Positions 24,381-33,929 are shown, numbered from the stretch's first letter. The stretch: 64,000 bases of DNA from Methanoculleus sp. (GCA_018433835.1 JAHDQM010000024.1:44077-108076), one strand, 5' to 3'. Notes: a model not told the origin generated them from the sequence alone. Numbers and translations are program-made.

Positions 24381-26519
24381 TTACGGGCTGTCTGTCTCCG
24401 TAACCTCCGGTGTCGACATCGTGCCGGGTGTAGGAACGGTCTCGTTTCCAACGATGATCGAACCGTCAGGGACGACGAACTCCGTGGTCTTAACCTCCGA
24501 TGTCATAAGACCGGCATTCCGGCTCAGTTCCAACGAATAGAAATGCATTGCAAACCGTGGATTCCACGCCGGGTTCTGGCCGTGGGAGATCTTGACGTTC
24601 ACTTCGTCCGACTGCGGGAACGGGACGCTGATCTCGAACATCTGGTCGTCGCCTGGAGGTACCTGCAGGGCGGTGCCCGCAAAGACCTGCTGCCCGTTCA
24701 CCTCAATGGTCATCCACCGTCCGCCGAGTGTGTCCGACGCCGTCATGAGCCCGACGAACGTGAGGGTATTCCACCCGTTCCCCGAAGCATCCGTGAACTG
24801 CTTCTCGACACATGCAGTCGTCGAACCGCGGATAAGGTTTACATTGATGCCGTGTTCGCCGTGACCGTCGACGATCACCGGTCCATACTCCGAGCAGGGT
24901 CCGACCTCTGTTCCCGACCACGTTGCCTCGTGGGACCACCCGTCCCATCCGTCCCTCGACCAGATCCATTCTTTGCCGGAGCCGGTGAGTTCTTTGAAGG
25001 TCGCCTCGATGGTGTGGTCGGCGGTTACCGAAGAGAAGGTGTATGGATTCCGGGTGACCGCTACGTTGTCCACGAGGATTTTATCGATAACATATCCCGA
25101 ATCGGGTCTTATGGTAAAGGACTGACTCTCACCGTACCTCACCGGCACGGCTCCGGACGGGCTGATCGAACCGCCCGGCCCGGCAGTTGCGGTCACGGTC
25201 AGCATCGGGTACTGCCCGCCGGTGACGTACTCGACGAGGCCGCGGGTGTACTTCATGCTCTCGCCGATACGGTTCTGCGTCATGGCGACGATTGCAGGGT
25301 TTTCCTCAAAATCGAAGTCGCCGTTTATGACAAAGTGCCAGTAACAGTTGTAGATTAGCGGATAACTCATTGCCCACGAGTAGGTTCCATGAATCTTGGC
25401 CGAGTAGGTCGGATTGGAGATGTCGTACCGGCCCTGATCGCCGGTGTAGAACGTATCCCAGTGGTCCGCGACCATCCCTTCGTACTCATGATGAAGGGTT
25501 TTGTAATCAAGGATCATCTGAAAATTCGGGAACACTATCTGGGAGTAGGGTGTATTCACTTGCTCTAGCGGGATGATCTGCGCCATCGGCGTATGGTAGG
25601 GGTTCCCCAGGTCCGTTATGAAGTGGCTCGCATAGCCCATGTTCGTGAACGCCCCGGAATAATCGTGAGAATCGAACCGCTGTTTTGCCAGAGTTGCATA
25701 CTGACCGAAATTGCCTGGTGCGTCGCCGATACCATCGATCTGTGGGGGGACTATCAGAACCGGTATTCCTGCTATATTGGGCAGAGCAATACTGGTTGGA
25801 ATAAATCCGTGGTTCCATGACTGGCAAACCTGATCATTGCACCAGGTATCGGGTACCCATGCTGCATCTTTTGCAGTATTTATTAGAATATCGGAGAGGT
25901 CTTTAATTTCACTATTCAATGCAGTTTCCATGAACTGCATATGTGTTGGTTGCTGATACCACCGAATAGTTATTTCACCCGCCCGAACCGCTTCCATATC
26001 CTCGGCGATATACCGCTCGATCTCCTGGAACGTCGCATTCTCCGCGGGCGTCAGCGTGAATTCATCTGAAGACCTTCCCGGCACGAGCGCGGGATTGCCG
26101 GTTGAATTGTCGAATACGACGGGATACTCCTTCCACATCTTCCTGACAAACTGTGTCCACTCGTTCTTCTGTTTGTCAGGCACGTTTGCACCGTCGATAT
26201 AGTCGAGCAAAGCATCCTTTTCCTCCGTTCCGGCGGCAAGGAAGATCCAGTGCGGCGTGCTCTCGATTATCGCGGTGTCGATTGTCAGATTCTCGACTTC
26301 GGAGAATGCTGGCGGGATAGCGCATTGGCACTTCCAGTTATGCTCCCACGCACCGTAGGCGTGACCGTTCCCGTTGTCTGCCGGACAGTCGACATTCCCT
26401 CCGCCGCGGCCCACGGCCTTCGACGCACCGGTATCATTAGCAGCGGCCGGTGCAGCCGATACGAGAATGAGAACAACGAACATCAAGCCAGCAAGACGAA
26501 CCAGTGACGTACTTTTCAT
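24381..26519 (-). CDS. secreted zinc-dependent phospholipase C/S1-nuclease-like protein
   Basis: A 712-residue exported protein. A signal peptide (LAGLMFVVLILVSAAPAAA) is followed by an all-helical zinc enzyme-like domain: the early AYGAWEHNW, and GYASHFITDLGNPYHTPMAQ with the H-x3-D and later H typical of zinc phospholipase C, plus LHHEYEGMVADHW. At about 470-540 comes a bacterial InlB/T-type repeat (TATAGPGGSISPSGAVPV through ADHTIEATF), then a C-terminal beta-rich domain of about 170 residues without a recognisable family. No C-terminal anchor is seen. It may attack lipids or nucleotides outside the cell. Neighbouring 26,747 is a divergent lipoprotein. Confidence 0.75.
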   Translation of the reverse strand: MKSTSLVRLAGLMFVVLILVSAAPAAANDTGASKAVGRGGGNVDCPADNGNGHAYGAWEHNWKCQCAIPPAFSEVENLTIDTAIIESTPHWIFLAAGTEEKDALLDYIDGANVPDKQKNEWTQFVRKMWKEYPVVFDNSTGNPALVPGRSSDEFTLTPAENATFQEIERYIAEDMEAVRAGEITIRWYQQPTHMQFMETALNSEIKDLSDILINTAKDAAWVPDTWCNDQVCQSWNHGFIPTSIALPNIAGIPVLIVPPQIDGIGDAPGNFGQYATLAKQRFDSHDYSGAFTNMGYASHFITDLGNPYHTPMAQIIPLEQVNTPYSQIVFPNFQMILDYKTLHHEYEGMVADHWDTFYTGDQGRYDISNPTYSAKIHGTYSWAMSYPLIYNCYWHFVINGDFDFEENPAIVAMTQNRIGESMKYTRGLVEYVTGGQYPMLTVTATAGPGGSISPSGAVPVRYGESQSFTIRPDSGYVIDKILVDNVAVTRNPYTFSSVTADHTIEATFKELTGSGKEWIWSRDGWDGWSHEATWSGTEVGPCSEYGPVIVDGHGEHGINVNLIRGSTTACVEKQFTDASGNGWNTLTFVGLMTASDTLGGRWMTIEVNGQQVFAGTALQVPPGDDQMFEISVPFPQSDEVNVKISHGQNPAWNPRFAMHFYSLELSRNAGLMTSEVKTTEFVVPDGSIIVGNETVPTPGTMSTPEVTETDSP

Positions 26520-26746
26520 GGTATCGCATCCTTTTTTCTGGAATCTCCAAAAATCAGGGTAATTACTGACTTCGTTGCAGATGTATCGCTGAACGTCCCG
26601 ACCAGGGTAAATGATTCCGATCCAAAGAAAGAATTCACGTATTTATGAAGATTTCGATTTTTCATCCGGCCGGACGATCAGAAATTATAATATAGCCGGG
26701 TGACGATGAGAGGATAGACGCGACTGTCACCCGGCGGTGGAGATCT

Positions 26747-27601
26747 ATGGGCTGCACATCGAGGAAACTGGTTCTTTGCATGGCGATCTGCCTGTTCTCG
26801 CTCATTCTTGCCGCCGGATGTTCCTCCTTCGATCCCGACCCGAGGATGTTCAGTTCGTATTACAGTTACGATCTCAAGATCTATACAACCGGCCCAATAA
26901 CTGACGTCACTATGTACCTCCCATTACCGGTCAAGCACGGGGTGCCGATGGTGGGGCCGGTCGTTCTGCACGAAAGCGACTTTGCAACGAACAACCTTTC
27001 CGTCGAGTTCGTCGCATCACCTCCGGGTATTAACCTTTCAGGAATCCTGAACCAGACAGATACACATCCCCCGAGCGGTAATGAGCCGAAGTACCTTAAG
27101 ATCAGTACCGACCGGGTTTACTTGGATGAAACACAGGACGGACGGTACCTGATCGAGATTGATAACCTTACCTGGCTGGAAAGCCCTCTTTCTTTTGCCG
27201 ACACCGTCAATCCCTACTTCAACGAAACCGTCTTCCTGCCGAAGTTGAACTTCGCACTCCCGGCACCGCCCGAAAGTATTCCCGTCGATTCCGCGTTTTC
27301 GGACTGGATTCAATATCCCCCGATCGTGGTCTCGCAGCAGGTCCTGATCTATGCTGAGTATTCTGCTTCGCCGGCAACTGAGGTGCAAATTTGGTCTTCG
27401 ATATCCGGCTCCAACGCATGGAAGGAAGGATATGATTGCGGCGGGGGTAATTCATATGCGGACTATTATAGCTGGCACCACTCCGGCGACTCCCACGGCT
27501 GGCAGACCGCGTCCGGGACCTATGAAGCTGCTAAGGGAGTGTACCCGAACTTCAGTCACCCGGTATGGCAGGAGGTGCTGAACCGGACGGCGGAAGAATA
27601 G
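26747..27601 (+). CDS. predicted lipoprotein of unknown function
   Basis: A 284-residue exported protein with signal LVLCMAICLFSLILAAGC ending in a lipobox (LAAGC), so it should be lipid-anchored outside. The mature part has several N-glycosylation-type sequons (NLS, NQT, NLT, NET, NFS, NRT), typical of archaeal surface proteins, and a Trp/Gly-rich C-terminus. I recognise no family. ATAATATAG about 55 bases upstream is the TATA box. It is divergent from the phospholipase-like gene; a shared surface role is only a guess. Confidence 0.75.
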   Translation: MGCTSRKLVLCMAICLFSLILAAGCSSFDPDPRMFSSYYSYDLKIYTTGPITDVTMYLPLPVKHGVPMVGPVVLHESDFATNNLSVEFVASPPGINLSGILNQTDTHPPSGNEPKYLKISTDRVYLDETQDGRYLIEIDNLTWLESPLSFADTVNPYFNETVFLPKLNFALPAPPESIPVDSAFSDWIQYPPIVVSQQVLIYAEYSASPATEVQIWSSISGSNAWKEGYDCGGGNSYADYYSWHHSGDSHGWQTASGTYEAAKGVYPNFSHPVWQEVLNRTAEE

Positions 27602-27664
27602 GTTGATAATGCCTGCCGGCCGGGCGGAGCTATGTATGCATGCCGTGCCCTCACCCCGGGCCGT

Positions 27665-29590
27665 TCACGCCTCATCGCCGATCCGCAGCACGACGACTGT
27701 GATGTCATCGAACTGCGGAGCGTCGCCGGCAAACGCGGCGACGGCATCCCGGACCGCTTCCGCGACCTCCGCAGCCGGCCGGTCGGCCACGCCCTCGATG
27801 ACGGCAGAGAGCCGATCTTCGCCGAACATCCCGCCGTCCTCGTTCTCCGCCTCGGTCACGCCGTCGGTGTAGAAGACGAGGAGGTCGCCGGGCCGGAGCG
27901 GGACCTCGACGTCCTCGAACTCCACGCCCTCGAGGAACCCGATCACCGGTCCGGTCGGCTCCAGGGTCTCCACCGTTCCGTCCCCCCGCCGGAGGACGGG
28001 CGGGTTGTGGCCGGCGTTGACGTAGGTGAGGGTGCGTGCCTGCTCGTCGAAGACCGCATACAGGAGGGTGACGAAACTGACACAACCCGCATCCTCGATG
28101 ATGGTGTCGTTCGAACGGCGGACGGTCTCCGAGGCGACGTTGCACCCGCGGGCGACGGTGCGCACGGTCGTGCGGGAGAGCGCCATGTAGAGCGCGGCCG
28201 GCACGCCCTTCCCGGCCACGTCGGCGATGACGAGGGTGTACCGCCCCTCGCCCAGGTCGACGAAGTCGTAAAAGTCCCCTCCGACCTCTTTTGCCGGGTG
28301 GGTGAACGCGGCGATCTCGCACCCCCGGATCTCCGGGGTCGTGCGGGGCAAAAACGATGTCTGGATCTCGGCGGCGATCCGGAGCTCGGACTCCTTCCGC
28401 TCGATCTCCTCGCTGTAGTGCCGGATCCGCTGCACCATCCGATTAATACTCCGCTCCAGCCGGACGAACTCCGCCGTGTTCATCCCCCGTATGGTGTGGT
28501 CGAGGTCTCCTGCGGCGATGCGATCGGCATCGTCGATGACGGCCCCGATGGCGGTGCCGATGTAGCGCGAAAGGCCGAAAGCGAGGCCGATGCCGACCAG
28601 GGCGGCGGCAAGCCCGATGGCGAGGTAGGTGATCAGCAGGTAGCCCCTGACGGCATCGAGCCGGGAGCGGTCGAAGACCAGCGCAAGCACCATGCTGCCG
28701 TCGGTCACCGTCGCCGGGTCACGGAGGTCGATGAAGACCAGGCGGCTCGTCGTACGGTCTCCCGGATTCTCGGAGGTCGCAGAGGTGCGGTTCTCAAGGA
28801 CGCTCATTATCTCGGCGCCTGCGATCTCCCCGGTATCATTTCCGGCGACGATGTTACCGTAGACGTCGACGATCCTGACACCGGCGAGGTCCGGGTTGTT
28901 CTGCATCAGGACACGGACGACATCGGTGTAGGAGAACTGAGAACGGACGTCCGAGAATTCAGGAGTATCGATCCCGAGTTCAAGGACGAACCGGTGATCG
29001 GGCGATGGGAGGTAGGCAAACTTCCGGAGCCTCCCCGAGACGTTCAGGTCGCTTGAGTCCTCGATCGAGCGGACGACACGGTCGGCGGCAAACGCGTCCC
29101 CCTCGCGGACGGCGGTCAGCCGGGTGTAGAACGCCGGATACTGGCGGAAATCGACCCCCAGCACGTCCGGGACGGTTGAATAACGGATTATCCCGTCGGC
29201 ATCGATGATGTAGAGGTCCACCTCGCCCGGGAATAGGGGTGCAAGTTCGTCTTTGAGAGCATCCAGGTCGACCGCGGACGGGTCGTTGCCCGCCGCGCTG
29301 TATGCCCGGGAAAACTCTAAGAGCCCCTCCTTCATGGCGGGATTGAACTCGTCGTCGATGAGACCGAGCCCTTTGTCGACAAGCCTGACGGATTCGGCGC
29401 CGTTCTGCTCGGTATACCCCCGGAGAGCCTCGTACTCCCGGGCAGCGTCGTCGCTCGCCTGCAGGTACGAGACCGTCAGCGCGAGAACGATGACGACGAT
29501 GATGATGAGGGCGGTGGAGACCGCAAGAATGGCCTGGATCGAGCGTCCGGGGCTTTCGGCGCCCCTGTTCCGGTCTTCTGCAGGTTTCAT
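27665..29590 (-). CDS. RsbU-type PP2C phosphatase with extracellular Cache-like sensor and HAMP
   Basis: A 641-residue membrane protein. TM1 is at about 18-45, an extracellular dCache-like sensor at about 46-315 (LYIIDADGIIRYSTVPDVLG), TM2 at about 316-342, HAMP at about 343-395, a short coiled coil, and a SpoIIE/PP2C domain at 420-641. The metal-binding Asp residues are present: EVGGDFYDF, IADVAGKGVPAALYM and QFDDITVVVL. Such enzymes dephosphorylate a STAS-domain antagonist in partner-switching circuits. The gene immediately upstream, 35 bases away, encodes a STAS protein, its likely substrate. Confidence 0.92.
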   Translation of the reverse strand: MKPAEDRNRGAESPGRSIQAILAVSTALIIIVVIVLALTVSYLQASDDAAREYEALRGYTEQNGAESVRLVDKGLGLIDDEFNPAMKEGLLEFSRAYSAAGNDPSAVDLDALKDELAPLFPGEVDLYIIDADGIIRYSTVPDVLGVDFRQYPAFYTRLTAVREGDAFAADRVVRSIEDSSDLNVSGRLRKFAYLPSPDHRFVLELGIDTPEFSDVRSQFSYTDVVRVLMQNNPDLAGVRIVDVYGNIVAGNDTGEIAGAEIMSVLENRTSATSENPGDRTTSRLVFIDLRDPATVTDGSMVLALVFDRSRLDAVRGYLLITYLAIGLAAALVGIGLAFGLSRYIGTAIGAVIDDADRIAAGDLDHTIRGMNTAEFVRLERSINRMVQRIRHYSEEIERKESELRIAAEIQTSFLPRTTPEIRGCEIAAFTHPAKEVGGDFYDFVDLGEGRYTLVIADVAGKGVPAALYMALSRTTVRTVARGCNVASETVRRSNDTIIEDAGCVSFVTLLYAVFDEQARTLTYVNAGHNPPVLRRGDGTVETLEPTGPVIGFLEGVEFEDVEVPLRPGDLLVFYTDGVTEAENEDGGMFGEDRLSAVIEGVADRPAAEVAEAVRDAVAAFAGDAPQFDDITVVVLRIGDEA

Positions 29591-29625
29591 CGCCCCTCGT
29601 CCGGTGCGTAGCCGCCCCTGCCGGG

Positions 29626-30951
29626 TCAGGCGGTCCGGTCAAGCCGGGTGACAGGTGCAATCCCTACCGTGGCGTTCCGGAGTTTCGAGATGGGGAGGAG
29701 ATGGTGGAGCGCAACGAACTTCCCCGTATCGAGGGTGGTTGCAATCCCTTCTTCGAGGATGCCCGGCCCAACGTATGGAACCCCGGTATACACCGCTCCT
29801 GTCGCATAGATGAAAAAGGGAGCCGCCGGAGATCCTGGCCGCGTGTAGTAGAGCGGTTCGAGGAGTGCGGGGTCGACCGCCGATCCTGCCCGTTCAAGGT
29901 CGATGGCATAGCCGAACGCGATGAGCGTCTCTCCGTCGTACCTCGGCTCGATCTGCGTGGCGGTGACGTCGTCGGGTACGAGTGCGCCGGGCCTCCTCCC
30001 GAAGTACATCGAATGCATCCCGCGAGACGGCTGCCGGTTCTCTGCATCGGCGGCCGCACGGTGTGCCGCGAGAAGCGAGGACTTGAGGTCCGCACTGCGG
30101 ATGCCCCGGATGGTTCCCCGCAGGAGGAACAAAAAGACACCGGTGTACTCCGGGTGGTTCCCGCTCAGGTAATCGGCAGTTTGCTTGACGATATCCTGCA
30201 CCGTGATTCCTTCGGGGCCATCCGCCGCGATGGTGAGTTGTGTGGAGAACCCGCCGTCAAGGGTGGCACGAAAAGCGCTCGCGAGCGTAATCTCGCCGCC
30301 CTCAAGGTGCCCGGGAAGAAGGTAGTCCGGTGTCTGGTTTCCGTCCGTCGTCAGGGTGTAGACGGTGCCGCGGATACCGAGCATCTCGCCGACGAGCGGG
30401 GCGGCGGCTGCGAGACTCGGGGCGGCTGCTCCGATACCGACCATATATCCATTCGCGGGTGCGGGAACCGCGGTGATATCCTGTTCGGAGAACGGCCCGA
30501 GGTACGCTGCCCGGAGGCTGCCTGCATAGCGCAGGGTCGCACTCTCTCCTCCCCGCCCCGTAAAGGCAACGGTCTTCTCGGCCGCCTCGCCGCCGGCCGG
30601 CCGGAGAGCCGCGAGTGCCGTATCGGGATCGGGAAACTCCTCGATGACTCTCAGAAACCCGCCCATCGAGAAGATCTTGCGGGGGTACTCGCTGAGGCCG
30701 GCAACGGCAACGCGGCCGTTGCGCTCCTTCATGGTCGTATAGAGCGACTGGAAGAATCGCAGCCCCGCCGAGCTCATGAAGTCCACGCCGCCCATGTCGA
30801 CGATGACGGCCCTGTCGTTTTCATGCATGTAAGAGCGCAGCAGATCGCTGACTTTCTCCGCACCGAATCCGTCCAGCCTCCCGACTGCAGATACCACTAT
30901 GACATTTCCCTCTCGCGTCGCCTTACAGTCCATGAAACCACAGGTATTCAT
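29626..30951 (-). CDS. STAS-domain protein with a large unknown C-terminal domain
   Basis: The first 115 residues are an anti-sigma-antagonist type STAS domain: VVSAVGRLDGFGAEKVSDLL, VDMGGVDFMSSAGLRFFQSL with the phosphorylatable Ser, and a C-terminal helix. The remaining 320 residues (from about 125) form a separate domain with AAYLGPFSEQDITAVPAPAN and GVPYVGPGILEEGIATTLDT, which I do not recognise. It heads a two-gene operon with the RsbU phosphatase. A strong TATA (AATAAAAATAC, about 30,970-30,980) lies about 20-30 bases upstream, so the mRNA may be nearly leaderless; ATG 30,930 is an alternative start. Archaea have no sigma factor, so the output must differ from Bacillus. Confidence 0.85.
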   Translation of the reverse strand: MNTCGFMDCKATREGNVIVVSAVGRLDGFGAEKVSDLLRSYMHENDRAVIVDMGGVDFMSSAGLRFFQSLYTTMKERNGRVAVAGLSEYPRKIFSMGGFLRVIEEFPDPDTALAALRPAGGEAAEKTVAFTGRGGESATLRYAGSLRAAYLGPFSEQDITAVPAPANGYMVGIGAAAPSLAAAAPLVGEMLGIRGTVYTLTTDGNQTPDYLLPGHLEGGEITLASAFRATLDGGFSTQLTIAADGPEGITVQDIVKQTADYLSGNHPEYTGVFLFLLRGTIRGIRSADLKSSLLAAHRAAADAENRQPSRGMHSMYFGRRPGALVPDDVTATQIEPRYDGETLIAFGYAIDLERAGSAVDPALLEPLYYTRPGSPAAPFFIYATGAVYTGVPYVGPGILEEGIATTLDTGKFVALHHLLPISKLRNATVGIAPVTRLDRTA

Positions 30952-31102
30952 TAACCGGCCGCAAGAAAAGTATTTTTATTCGATTTCGGCAGACTGTGTG
31001 TCGATCACGGGATATCCGGAGAATCGCGGGGTTATTGCACGAACCACCGGTCTCCTGTGTGAGAACTTTGCTGCTCTCGACGCCGCCCCGGCGCAGAAGA
31101 CC

Positions 31103-32413
31103 TTACGGAAGATACCCATCCACGTACTCGAGGAACCGCTCCACGACGGCCGTCGAGTAGGGTCCTTCTTCGTAGGCCGTCGTGATCGTCAGGCGGTCGC
31201 GGAAGGTGGAAGCGATCGTCAAAAAACCGTACGGCCAGCAGGCGCAGGGAAGGTACCGGACGTCCAGGAGGCCGAGCTCCGTGCCGTCCTTTCCGGGGAC
31301 CGGGAGATAGTTGCCGGGGTCGAAGACCCCGAGGTTGGAGAAGACCGGGTTTTTCAGCCCGGATGTCCGGTACCGCTCGATCATATCGTCGAAGAACGTT
31401 CGCACCGCCGGCATCCCGCCTGCCAGGATCTCTTCGTAGAAGAGGATGGCCGCGAGACCGAGGCTTCCTGCCTTGCGGCGGGCCGTTATTGCCGCCACCT
31501 GGCCGATAACATCCTCGAGCCGGGCCCCCTCACCGGCAGAGAGGGTGACCTCGTAGGCGATGGAGAGGTTCATGGGGAGGCCCTCGGCGTGGAGGCCGGG
31601 GTGCTTCCTCCGGAGGTCTGCCGAGGTCAGGATCGATCGGGGTGCTCCCCGGTCCGAGGGGTCGCCCCGGATCTTTGCGAAAGCAAGGAAAAACGCACCG
31701 ATGAGGACGTCGTTCACCGTGGCCCCGTGCCGTTTGCCGAACGCTTTTGCGAGCCCGAGCCGCTCGGGCGGGAGCGTCCGGCAGACGATCCGGGGTGTCC
31801 CCCTCCCGGTCCGCTCGACCGGGAAGCGCCACCGGTCGACGAATGGTGCCTCCTCAGCAAGCGCCCGCTGCCGCTCCTCATCGGAGTAGAGCGCGAGGAT
31901 CCGGTCCGTGCTCCGGTCGTAGGGATCGCGCCGGATCGGCCGGAAATCGGGGTCCTCCATGATCCCCCGGTAGACCGAAAAGAGGTCCCGGGCAAGGGTC
32001 ATGGCACCTGAGGCGTCGCAGAACCCGTGATGGCAGGTGACGGCCAGCAAGTCTCCTTCCCCTCTCCGACAGAGATTGACCCGCACCTGCGGCCCGGAGC
32101 GGACGTCGAGCGGCGGCGGGGGCAGGATCTCAACCTCCCCGGCCGGGAAGAGGACGAACGCTCCCTCCCACTGCTCTTCCGGGACCTCCTCCCAGACGGG
32201 CTGACCGTCTACCGCTGCAAACCTGGACCGGAGGTAGGGATCGGACGCGATCAGCCTCTTCGTCGCCTCCTTCATGATCCCGACGTCGATCTCGCCGTCG
32301 AATGTGAAGACGATGTGCATCGTCGGGTCGTAAATCCGTTCGAAATAGACGTTGAAGACATCGAAGGCGGGTGCCGGACGGCGGATTGGGGAGGGGGACA
32401 TTATCTTACGCAT
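31103..32413 (-). CDS. condensation-domain-like acyltransferase
   Basis: A 436-residue protein of the chloramphenicol-acetyltransferase/condensation fold. The active-site HHxxxD is CHHGFCDASGAM (about residue 128), and the later NDVLIGAFFLAF and the VFSNLGVFD segment (DFGWG-like region) match alcohol acetyltransferase/condensation families. The N-terminal PAPAFDVFNVYFERIYDPTM is typical of the archaeal versions. It probably transfers an acyl group to an alcohol or amine; no NRPS genes are nearby. An internal Met (codon 5) is an alternative start. Confidence 0.8.
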   Translation of the reverse strand: MRKIMSPSPIRRPAPAFDVFNVYFERIYDPTMHIVFTFDGEIDVGIMKEATKRLIASDPYLRSRFAAVDGQPVWEEVPEEQWEGAFVLFPAGEVEILPPPPLDVRSGPQVRVNLCRRGEGDLLAVTCHHGFCDASGAMTLARDLFSVYRGIMEDPDFRPIRRDPYDRSTDRILALYSDEERQRALAEEAPFVDRWRFPVERTGRGTPRIVCRTLPPERLGLAKAFGKRHGATVNDVLIGAFFLAFAKIRGDPSDRGAPRSILTSADLRRKHPGLHAEGLPMNLSIAYEVTLSAGEGARLEDVIGQVAAITARRKAGSLGLAAILFYEEILAGGMPAVRTFFDDMIERYRTSGLKNPVFSNLGVFDPGNYLPVPGKDGTELGLLDVRYLPCACWPYGFLTIASTFRDRLTITTAYEEGPYSTAVVERFLEYVDGYLP

Positions 32414-32470
32414 TTATTGTTTCAGGGTTAACTGCTTTCGTGTTCATCGTCGTCGTCCTGGGATAGGATC

Positions 32471-32788
32471 GTGATCCTCTTCTGCCCGAAACTGGATACG
32501 GACGGCGAAGGATACGTCACGAAACTCACGGAGATTTTCTCGCAGCATGCGATCCGGTCGATCACGGTCCTTCACATGGAAGTGCCCTGTTGCAGCGGGG
32601 TTCGGTACGTCGTGGATCAGGCCCTGGAACGTTCGGAGAAGGAGATTCCGGTGAAGGAGCACACCATACTGATCAGCGGGCGGGTTGCAGGGGAAGGGGA
32701 GAGGATGATCCGGCGCCCCATCACCGCCGCGAGACGTACCGGCTCCCCTTCAGGTAAAACCGGAGAGGGAGGTCCGCCGCCTTCGTGA
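32471..32788 (+). pseudogene. C-terminal fragment of a 4Fe-4S ferredoxin-family protein
   Basis: Residues 1-70 match the tail of a roughly 250-residue ferredoxin-family protein: FCPKLDTDGEGYVTKLTEIF then IRSITVLHMEVPCCSGVRYV and DQALERSEKEIPVKEHTILI. The N-terminal two 4Fe-4S motifs and the middle are absent, and only a GTG is available as start. After about 32,700 the frame simply reads antisense to the Mpg gene to a stop at 32,788. The remnant overlaps the 3' end of mpg by 68 bases, so the rearrangement brought the two genes together. Confidence 0.7.
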
Positions 32789-33311
32789 TCCCTATCCTGG
32801 TCGTCTGCACGATCTCCCCCGGCATTCCTTCCGGCCGGCGGCCGGGCAGGCTGTCGGACGACCGGACCTGGAGGGGGCCGTCGTAAAGGGAGGTCCCGTT
32901 CAGGTCCATGGTGATGCCGAGCGCCTGCGTCAGTTTGCCCGGCCCGCTCGCGAGCGAGACCCGGTCGCTCATCCCCCGCCTCCGTTGCATCAGATCGATC
33001 CCGATAGCCGGCTCGAGAGCCCGGATCAGGACCGCCTCTCCCCCCCCCTCCGGTCCGGTCACGACGTTGACACAGGTGTGCAGGCCGTAGATCAGGTAGA
33101 TGTAGGCATGGCCCGCCGGGCCGAACATGACGCTGTTCCTCTTCGTCTCTCCCCGGTACGAGTGGGCCGCCGGGTCCCCCCGGAGGTAGGCCTCGACCTC
33201 GACGATCCAGCCCATCGTCGTTGCCTCCTCCCGGTGCACAAGCAGGCATCCCAGCAGGTCCTTTGCGACGGTCACGGTATCGCGTTCGTAGAATGCAGGC
33301 GAAAGGATCAT
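32721..33311 (-). CDS. mpg: DNA-3-methyladenine glycosylase (Mpg/AAG family)
   Basis: A 196-residue base-excision glycosylase for alkylated and deaminated purines. Family signature: DTVTVAKDLLGCLLV, IVEVEAYLRGDPAAHSYRG with the catalytic Glu in VEVEAY, MFGPAGHAYIYLIYGLHTCV, and ASGPGKLTQALGI. Length is normal for archaeal and bacterial members. It is convergent and overlapping with the ferredoxin remnant. With the AlkD-like protein at 23 kb, the window holds two alkylation-repair glycosylases. Confidence 0.93.
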   Translation of the reverse strand: MILSPAFYERDTVTVAKDLLGCLLVHREEATTMGWIVEVEAYLRGDPAAHSYRGETKRNSVMFGPAGHAYIYLIYGLHTCVNVVTGPEGGGEAVLIRALEPAIGIDLMQRRRGMSDRVSLASGPGKLTQALGITMDLNGTSLYDGPLQVRSSDSLPGRRPEGMPGEIVQTTRIGITKAADLPLRFYLKGSRYVSRR

Positions 33312-33617
33312 AGCGGTCCCGGGTCCTTTTCAAGGTCTCTCCCGTCTGCCCATCAAGGTTCCGGACGGAAGAGGCTGCTCCCTGAATGGGTGCTTCCGGG
33401 GGGTATCCCTGCGGTCCCCACAACCCTGGATGCGCACGCGCAAGTCCGCGCCGGGCTCCTTGTCCGTGAGATCGTGCCGCTGGCCATGTCGGCAGGGTCC
33501 GGACCATCTCTCTCCTCACGCCGCAGGCCGGAACCAACTTGCATATATCCCTGATGAGCAAACCAGTCATTGCCGGCCTCGCTACAGCGGCCGGAACGAC
33601 TCTCGTGAGGTAACTGT
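33312..33617. other. intergenic region, possible decayed coding fragment
   Basis: A rightward frame reads PEWVLPGGIPAVPTTLDAHA followed by QVRAGLLVREIVPLAMSAG, which has protein-like character but no start, no recognised family and a stop after about 60 codons. CATATATCC near 33,541 is a TATA box for the ferritin-like gene and GAGGTAA its Shine-Dalgarno. Confidence 0.3.
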
Positions 33618-33929
33618 ATGCCTGAATTTGCACAACCGTTTGCCGGAAACAACATCGACCGGACGATGAGCCACAACGAACTCATCCGCGCCGTGCGCTA
33701 CACGATCGCCGCTGAGTTCGAAGCCATTCAACTCTACAACCAGATGGCCGACGCAACCGACAACGAACTGGCCCGCGAGGTTCTGCGGGATATCGCAGAT
33801 GAGGAGAAGGTACACGTCGGCGAGTTCTATCGCCTGCTCATCGAACTGGACCCCCGTGAGAAGGAGTTCTACCAGAGGGGTGCGGAAGAGGTCGAAGAGG
33901 AGATCGAGAAACTCCGGGCAAAGGCGTAG
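33618..33929 (+). CDS. small ferritin-like protein (encapsulated-ferritin/rubrerythrin type)
   Basis: A 103-residue two-helix ferritin-like protein. The first helix has IAAEFEAIQLYNQMADAT and the second VLRDIADEEKVHVGEFYRLL; Glu, Glu and the E-x-x-H set form a di-iron site when two subunits pair, as in encapsulated ferritins. The tail is acidic and Glu-rich. Such proteins oxidise and pass iron into a shell. No encapsulin shell gene lies in this window, so it may act alone or target a shell encoded elsewhere. GAGGTAACTGT precedes the ATG. Peroxide or oxygen defence is a reasonable inference. Confidence 0.82.
   Translation: MPEFAQPFAGNNIDRTMSHNELIRAVRYTIAAEFEAIQLYNQMADATDNELAREVLRDIADEEKVHVGEFYRLLIELDPREKEFYQRGAEEVEEEIEKLRAKA

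Noticed and set aside
27632..29056. 474-codon rightward ORF opposite the RsbU phosphatase
   Set aside because: Mirror frame of a well-defined PP2C gene with no domain of its own. The similar 417-codon ORF at 29,701-30,954 was rejected for the same reason.
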